DNA of 39,022 nt from Neobacillus bataviensis LMG 21833. Its GTDB lineage: Bacteria > Bacillota > Bacilli > Bacillales > Cytobacillaceae. Of the stretch, positions 34,475 through 39,022 are shown piece after piece. The notes beneath the pieces are model-generated. The model saw only the letters and a list, made by a program, of their open reading frames with translations. It searched no databases and was not told the origin of the DNA. The stretch spans positions 1 to 39,022 of the forward strand of contig NZ_AJLS01000037.1 in NCBI RefSeq assembly GCF_000307875.1, written 5' to 3'. Positions within the stretch are counted from its first letter, which is position 1, and each line of letters opens with the position of its first letter. Both the position numbers and the translations under genes were made by a program.

Positions 34475-35704
34475 CTAAGATAATATTCTCTTTTCTCCAT
34501 CTAGCGCTTTTATAGGTGCTATATTTTGCGTAAATTCTAGGGTACCGATGTATTTTCCGTTTTCATCCCGAACAGCAAAGTAGCGAATATAAACATATTT
34601 ATCCTTAAATTGTATCCAAAAGTCCTCACAATCTTTCTTGCCTGATTTAAAATCGGCAAGTAATTCTTCGACTAAATGGACGCTTCTTGGCGGATGGCAA
34701 TTTTGAACCGTACGGCCAATGACTGCTTTTGTCCGTGCAAAGATTCTTTCCTTCCCGTGTGAGAAATAGCGGACAACATCATCTTGGTCAATAAAAGTAA
34801 TGTCTACCGGTAAATGGTTTAACAACAGTTCGAGTTGTTTTAAAGATAAGATCCCGGTTTCCATTTTTATAAATCCTTCAGTGATGGCATTTTCATCCAT
34901 CCCTGTTCGATCTGGCTTCCATTCTTCTGCAGGGGCTGTAAGGCAAAAGCCTATTTCATCACTTTCATGGGCAATTTTTACCCACTCATCCTCTGTTAGA
35001 TTTTTCAAAGCCATTGGGAATAGAATATTTTCTTCGCGGTAAATCATTTCTCCCACTTCTTGAATAACGTAATTCATTATTCCCATAACGGCTTGCTTGT
35101 CACCACTATAAGTAGCCAGCTTTTGTTTTGCTTCTTTAATGGCACCACGGATAAAATCGTCGATCCGCCACATGTTGGTGGTCGGGCCATAGATTCCGTA
35201 TTTTTCTAAATACGGAAAAATCAAATTCTCTTTGCGGCTGTAATGCTTATCAATATCAAGCAAGAGATTGATATCTTCTAATAGATTAAATACAAGTTCC
35301 CTTGAATCTTCTTTTTCAAACTGCAAAAGGTGGATTTGAATCTTCGTTTTCAGTAATTTTTCAAGTTCTTGATTTTCTAGTTTAAAGGTATGAATAGGGT
35401 GTCCCGGCTGATCTTCAGGCTTTATCACTAGTTCCGCACTCTCTTCTTCAATCGATCCTTTAAGAATAGCCGTATGCTGGGCATACAAGCGCTGCAGTTC
35501 CGTTGCGGAAATTCCTTCGACAAAATCATGCTGGAGCTGGGAAATTTCATCCACGGTAATTTTTCCAATATAAGCGTCGAAATGCGCCTTTACTTCATCA
35601 AGATTTTGACCATTATGAAGGTCATGAAAAATTTGTTTTAACATCGTCATGCGCTCTGTATTTGTTGTAGTTAAAGTTTCACGGTTATTAATGAATTCAC
35701 TCAT
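34475..35704 (-). CDS. DUF438, hemerythrin HHE and PAS domain protein
   Basis: The roughly 409-aa cytoplasmic protein has an N-terminal DUF438 domain (about 15-80), a hemerythrin-type HHE four-helix bundle (about 95-235; DKHYSRKENLIFPYLEKYG, then REENILFPMA) and a C-terminal PAS-like domain (about 280-405; PVDITFIDQDDVVRYFSHG). The HHE domain probably holds a di-iron centre that senses or stores oxygen or nitric oxide. Such proteins often follow anaerobic or nitrosative control; a Fnr-like site lies 83 bp upstream. The ATG at 35702-35704 follows AAGGAGA. It is monocistronic. Confidence 0.85.
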   Translation of the reverse strand: MSEFINNRETLTTTNTERMTMLKQIFHDLHNGQNLDEVKAHFDAYIGKITVDEISQLQHDFVEGISATELQRLYAQHTAILKGSIEEESAELVIKPEDQPGHPIHTFKLENQELEKLLKTKIQIHLLQFEKEDSRELVFNLLEDINLLLDIDKHYSRKENLIFPYLEKYGIYGPTTNMWRIDDFIRGAIKEAKQKLATYSGDKQAVMGIMNYVIQEVGEMIYREENILFPMALKNLTEDEWVKIAHESDEIGFCLTAPAEEWKPDRTGMDENAITEGFIKMETGILSLKQLELLLNHLPVDITFIDQDDVVRYFSHGKERIFARTKAVIGRTVQNCHPPRSVHLVEELLADFKSGKKDCEDFWIQFKDKYVYIRYFAVRDENGKYIGTLEFTQNIAPIKALDGEKRILS

Positions 35705-35785
35705 TTTAGGATTCTCCTTCACTGGTACTGCGTACTTGTGTAATAGTTCTTAATTAATAAGGTATCACTTCCTAAATGGTTTGTT

Positions 35786-35801
35786 TGTGATTAACATCAT
35801 C
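35786..35801. promoter_or_regulatory. weak Fnr-like site upstream of the DUF438 gene
   Basis: TGTGATTAACATCATC keeps the left half-site TGTGA and three of five bases of the right half. It is the third such site in the window and sits before a gene of the type often controlled by Fnr or ResD. Confidence 0.3.
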
Positions 35802-35846
35802 GGTACACTCTTAATTGTGAAAACTTTAAGAACGAATAATCCACAT

Positions 35847-35885
35847 AAAAAAGGGCAGTGATTTTTTACCATCACTACCCTTCAT
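35847..35885 (-). terminator. terminator of the acyl-CoA synthetase gene
   Basis: AAGGGTAGTGAT and ATCACTGCCCTT (minus strand) form a stem with one mismatch around a short loop, then six T residues. Confidence 0.8.
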
Positions 35886-35901
35886 ACCTAAAATTTATCG
35901 A

Positions 35902-37494
35902 TTAATTTACCTTCTTGGGGCCTTTCCAATACATTTCCCGTAAACGATATTTTTGTAGTTTCCCTGTTGCCGTTTTTGGTAGAGCGTCAACAAACTCAAC
36001 AGCTTTTGGTGCTTTAAAGTGAGCCATGTTCTCACGGCAAAACTGAATGATTTCTACTTCTGTCACAATTGCGTTTTGCTGCAGGACAATGATTGCCTTC
36101 GGAACCTCGCCCCATTTTTCATCAGGTATGGCAATAACCGCTGTTTCTAGAACTGCAGGGTGTTTATACAAAACCCCTTCGACTTCCGTGGAAGAAATAT
36201 TTTCTCCTCCTGAAATAATCAAGTCCTTGGCCCTGTCTTGAATTTCAATAAATCCATCGGGATAAGTGACGGCTAAGTCACCTGTGTGGAACCATCCATC
36301 TCTAATGGCAGCCGCAGTCGTTTGTGGATCCTTGTAATAACCCGCCATCACCACATTGCCGCGGGTAATGATTTCACCGAGCTCCCGACCATTCCAGGCA
36401 ACTTCTGCACCGTCTTGATGTACGACCTTTGTTTCTCCATTAAAAGCGAGTTCAATTCCCTGCCTTGCCTTAATGGTTGCTTGTTCATCGGCCGATTTTA
36501 AGTCAAATTCCTTTTTCCACTCGCAATAAAGGATAAAAGGTGAGGTTTCCGTCAAACCATACACATGAACCATATTTAATCCGAGAATTTCTTGGGCTTT
36601 ATGAATCAGAGCCGCTGCCGGTGGTGCACCAGCAGTTGCCATCCGTGGACTCGTCTTGATCTTCACCTCTTTTGCCTTTGGATCATTTACAAGCATATTT
36701 ACAACGGTCGGGGCGCCACATAACAGGGAAATATTTTTTTGCTCAAATAATTCAAGAATCAATGGCGGATCCACTTTTCGCAAACATACATGGGTACCAC
36801 CAGCAGCCGTAATTGCCCAGACACCGCCCCAGCCATTAGCATGGAACATCGGTAAAGTATGTAAATACACATCATCAGGTTTTACATTAAGGTGATACAA
36901 GAAATTAGCAGCATTCAGGTAATTGCCACGATGCGTCAGCATAACACCCTTTGGCTTTGAGGTGGTTCCACTGGTGTAATTTAAGGTAAGAAGCTGATTT
37001 TCATCGATTTCTACTTCCGGTAATTCTGCATTTTGAGGGGCATGCCGAAGAAATTCCTCATAATCTACCCCTTTTAATGAAGTTTCATATCCCGCAACAT
37101 GGACGTTGATAATTAGTTCCAAGGAAAGTTTTTCGATGATTTTCTCAATTGGAGCGGAAAATTCTTCATCGACAATTAACATCTTCGCGTCACTGTGACG
37201 GATAATATACTCCAAATCCTTCGCCGCAAGCCGGTAATTCAAAGGAACCATGACCGCACCAAGCTGACAAATGCCATAGAAGCATTCCAGCATGTAATGG
37301 GTGTTGGGTAACATTACCGCAACATGATCACCTGTCCCGATACCAGCTTGGTGTAAGGCAGCCGAAAGCAGATCTACACGAGTTCCAAATTCCTGATAGG
37401 TAAATTCCTTTTCTCCGTCAATTACAGCTGTTTTTTCAGGATAATATTTAATCGCTCTACGTTTCCAATCCAATGGGGTTAACGGGGCAAACAT
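35902..37494 (-). CDS. acyl-CoA synthetase (AMP-forming)
   Basis: The 530-aa protein activates a carboxylic acid with ATP and CoA through an acyl-AMP. The P-loop-like motif is LNYTSGTTSKPKGV near 172, VYGLTETSP near 304, GWFHTGDLAV near 394 and PKTATGKLQKYRLR with the catalytic Lys near 513. It resembles long- and medium-chain fatty acid ligases and plant AAE-type enzymes, so the acid is not fixed. It is monocistronic and could feed the beta-oxidation operon at 65-4313, which lacks its own ligase. The ATG follows AAAAGGAGC. Confidence 0.9.
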   Translation of the reverse strand: MFAPLTPLDWKRRAIKYYPEKTAVIDGEKEFTYQEFGTRVDLLSAALHQAGIGTGDHVAVMLPNTHYMLECFYGICQLGAVMVPLNYRLAAKDLEYIIRHSDAKMLIVDEEFSAPIEKIIEKLSLELIINVHVAGYETSLKGVDYEEFLRHAPQNAELPEVEIDENQLLTLNYTSGTTSKPKGVMLTHRGNYLNAANFLYHLNVKPDDVYLHTLPMFHANGWGGVWAITAAGGTHVCLRKVDPPLILELFEQKNISLLCGAPTVVNMLVNDPKAKEVKIKTSPRMATAGAPPAAALIHKAQEILGLNMVHVYGLTETSPFILYCEWKKEFDLKSADEQATIKARQGIELAFNGETKVVHQDGAEVAWNGRELGEIITRGNVVMAGYYKDPQTTAAAIRDGWFHTGDLAVTYPDGFIEIQDRAKDLIISGGENISSTEVEGVLYKHPAVLETAVIAIPDEKWGEVPKAIIVLQQNAIVTEVEIIQFCRENMAHFKAPKAVEFVDALPKTATGKLQKYRLREMYWKGPKKVN

Positions 37495-37794
37495 GAAAAC
37501 CAGCTCCTTTTATTTGAAAATTCACTTACTAATTTCACCAACGATTTAACAAAATCCTTTAAATTTCGCAAATTCTTTTTCTTACATCTAGATTTTAATT
37601 TAGTCATAACAAATAGGCAGCACTGAATCACTGCCTTAATCGTTCATTTATTTGTTTATCGTCTGTTTATTGAAAGCTTTTTTTAATGCTGTACCGGCTT
37701 GCTCTAAGGCATTTTTTATTCGTGCTAGAGGCTTTATTTCCTTCTATTAAATTTCTTTAGAGCGAGGATTTTTTCACCAACCTGCTGGCCTTTA
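37495..37794. other. intergenic region with possible coding debris
   Basis: This 300-nt gap holds no complete gene. On the minus strand from about 37790 down to 37650 one frame reads GQQVGEKILALKKFNRRK and ends; the +2 frame then reads EIKPLARIKNALEQAGTALK and continues to FNKQTINK. Neither has a start codon. The protein-like helical character of both suggests a frameshifted remnant, but AT-rich lysine-coding sequence can look like this by chance. Confidence 0.25.
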
Positions 37795-38535
37795 TTAGGA
37801 ATTCTTATTTAACAGATAGAAAACATAACCATAATATTCTGCGTAATTTCGATATAAATCAATTTCAGTTTGAAATTCTGCTAAGGTTTTTAATGCCTCT
37901 TGATCATGCTGATACTTTTCTTGGTACAGACTGACTCGTTCCTCTAACGGGGTATAGTAATGATCCCACCAACCAGATTCGGGCAAAACCAATGTATTAA
38001 TTACTTCATATCCCAGGCTTTCAGCCTTTTTTCTATTTCCCTCAATAGAATCCACTCCGGGATATGCATTTTGCCAAAATTCTAGCGGTTTTTTGGGGGC
38101 ATTTTCCTTCAGCCATGAAAGCTCGGAAACAACTAAAATCCCATTTTCCTTCAGGTATTTCTTCCATTCCATTAACCCTTTTTCAAACCCAATGATAAAA
38201 ATAGCTCCCTCTGACCAAATTACATCAAATTGCCCTTCTGAGTATGGCAGATCCTTCATATTAGCTTTTTCGACATTTACTTTGTCTAGGAGTCCAAACT
38301 CCCTAACTTTCTCACGAAGGACGTCAAGAAAGTTGTCGTTAATATCTGTAGCTAAGATTGTGCCATCCGTCAATGAGGCAAGTTCGATTGTTTGCATACC
38401 AGGGCCGCAGCCAATATCTAAAATGGATGGTTTAGACACAAATTTCTCTATCAACTGATAGGCATTTCTTGTTGTCTCATTGTTTCCCGGCCCCTCTCTA
38501 GGGATATCCTTATGTAACTCATAAAAAATACTCAC
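37795..38535 (-). CDS. SAM-dependent class I methyltransferase
   Basis: This 246-aa protein has the Rossmann SAM site ILDIGCGPGMQTIELA near 38, the acidic ATDIND at the end of strand 2, and VIWSEGAIFIIGF near 105. The roughly 90 C-terminal residues are rich in Tyr and Glu and probably bind substrate. It resembles small-molecule methyltransferases of the UbiE/YcgJ type. The substrate is unknown. It is monocistronic, minus strand, and reads away from the CotG-like gene. Confidence 0.83.
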   Translation of the reverse strand: MSIFYELHKDIPREGPGNNETTRNAYQLIEKFVSKPSILDIGCGPGMQTIELASLTDGTILATDINDNFLDVLREKVREFGLLDKVNVEKANMKDLPYSEGQFDVIWSEGAIFIIGFEKGLMEWKKYLKENGILVVSELSWLKENAPKKPLEFWQNAYPGVDSIEGNRKKAESLGYEVINTLVLPESGWWDHYYTPLEERVSLYQEKYQHDQEALKTLAEFQTEIDLYRNYAEYYGYVFYLLNKNS

Positions 38536-38612
38536 ACGTACCTCTCTCCTTCACAGAATACATTCCATATTATTTTGACGTTTAATACTGGAAAAAGGTT
38601 CATCCCTTAAAT

Positions 38613-38625
38613 GGTGCCTGACACC
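38613..38625. repeat. GGTGCCTGACACC motif
   Basis: GGTGCCTGACACC has GGTG and CACC arms around CCTGA. The same core appears inside the palindrome at 23651-23687. It is likely a fragment of a dispersed palindromic element. Confidence 0.4.
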
Positions 38626-38693
38626 CTTTTTACGTCTTCCAGCTTTTTTATGTTGTTTTTGCAGATTCTTTTTTTATTATTGAGCAATTCCCC

Positions 38694-38701
38694 CATACAA
38701 T
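38694..38701 (+). promoter_or_regulatory. sporulation sigma -10-like element before the CotG-like gene
   Basis: CATACAAT equals the sigma-E -10 consensus and nearly fits the sigma-K CATA-N3-TA pattern. It would start transcription about 85 nt before the ATG. No strong -35 element was found. Confidence 0.35.
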
Positions 38702-38792
38702 TAGGACTACCTTTACGTAGATTAGTAGGAGAACAGGAGACGAGCTTATTTGCTTTTGTCTTCCCTATTCAAAATTAATAAGAGGTGAAATA

Positions 38793-39022
38793 ATGAGACA
38801 CTTTTCTACAGAGGATATTCAAAAGGCTGCAGAGGAAGTAAAAAGATCCGGGCATGGAAAACACATGTTTAATGACCCCGGATCCAAAAAGAGAACTCAT
38901 CACAAAAAACATCATGGCCCAAAACCTCCCAAACATCGTAAAACTTCTCGCAGAACCACTACCAGAAATCGTCCTACTTCTGTGACCGTTACATCTAGAC
39001 GGAATACTTCCAGAAATCCTCA
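38793..39022 (+). CDS. CotG-like spore coat protein, 3' end cut by the window edge
   Basis: The first 76 codons begin MRHFSTEDIQKAAEEVKRSG and soon turn very basic (KKRTHHKKHHGPKPPKHRK), then give Arg/Thr/Ser repeats such as TSRRTTTRNR. The start matches B. subtilis CotG (M-x-H-Y/F-S-x-x-D-I, then KKR-S/T-H-KK) in spacing and sequence. CotG is a disordered, repeat-rich outer-coat protein. Here the repeats use Arg-Thr-Ser instead of SHKKSR. The ATG follows AGAGGTGAAATA, and a sigma-E/K-like -10 lies upstream. The gene runs off the window. Confidence 0.75.
   Translation, partial: MRHFSTEDIQKAAEEVKRSGHGKHMFNDPGSKKRTHHKKHHGPKPPKHRKTSRRTTTRNRPTSVTVTSRRNTSRNP

Noticed and set aside
37610..37640. 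Terminator hairpin GGCAG/CTGCC
   Set aside because: Short stem, long loop, no T run, and it lies 150 nt from the nearest gene end.

Overview
The window reads as chromosomal DNA from an AT-rich, endospore-forming Bacillaceae (Bacillus sensu lato; Neobacillus or Mesobacillus-like would fit, but no marker in the window settles the genus). The case rests on close B. subtilis-type homologues (YabR, GuaC, QoxABCD, BrnQ, MntH, GlgC), strong GGAGG-type ribosome sites, sigma-A promoters, PurR-, MntR- and Fnr-type operators, and a CotG-like spore-coat gene start at the right edge. No rRNA, tRNA, CRISPR array, prophage or intact insertion sequence was seen.

Layout. 1-4313 (minus strand): a five-gene beta-oxidation/CoA-transfer operon (hbd, scoA, scoB, enoyl-CoA hydratase, acyl-CoA dehydrogenase) divergent from a GntR/FCD regulator (4511-5155). 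Two copies of one AT-rich palindrome lie 100 bp apart in the two promoters. 5175-10330: an alpha/beta hydrolase, an aminotransferase-aldehyde dehydrogenase pair, purU and a 34-aa membrane peptide. 10615-12837 (plus): serC and an EcsC-family gene. 12936-18708 (minus): a membrane protein, then a GldA-like dehydrogenase / SBP / permease / ATPase / class I aminotransferase operon of unknown substrate. 18875-19055: a decayed fusion of the 3' ends of serC and ecsC, followed by a 21-bp tandem repeat. 19345-24500: LLM flavin oxidoreductase, two tiny unreported-looking genes, guaC, mntH, a YdbP-like thioredoxin and a small membrane protein. 24568-28363 (minus): qoxABCD, with a perfect Fnr-type palindrome upstream. 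28717-30327: yabR, a Cof-type HAD phosphatase and a 55-aa gene. 30476-38535 (minus): brnQ, a YsaA-like HAD phosphatase, an orphan glgC paralogue, a DUF438/hemerythrin/PAS protein, an acyl-CoA synthetase and a methyltransferase. 38793 to the edge: a truncated CotG-like gene.

How it works together. The left operon would oxidise a short acyl-CoA and exchange CoA on a 3-oxoacid; no thiolase or acyl-CoA ligase sits in that operon, though an acyl-CoA synthetase lies at 35902. The central ABC operon couples uptake of a small molecule to a transaminase and an NAD-dependent alcohol dehydrogenase, which suggests import, deamination and reduction of an amino compound; the substrate is unknown. The qox operon supplies aerobic menaquinol oxidation and appears to sit under an oxygen-responsive site. 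The most unusual items are the serC/ecsC scar, the apparently leaderless GntR gene with its paired operators, the uncharacterised ABC/transaminase/dehydrogenase operon and the divergent CotG-like gene.
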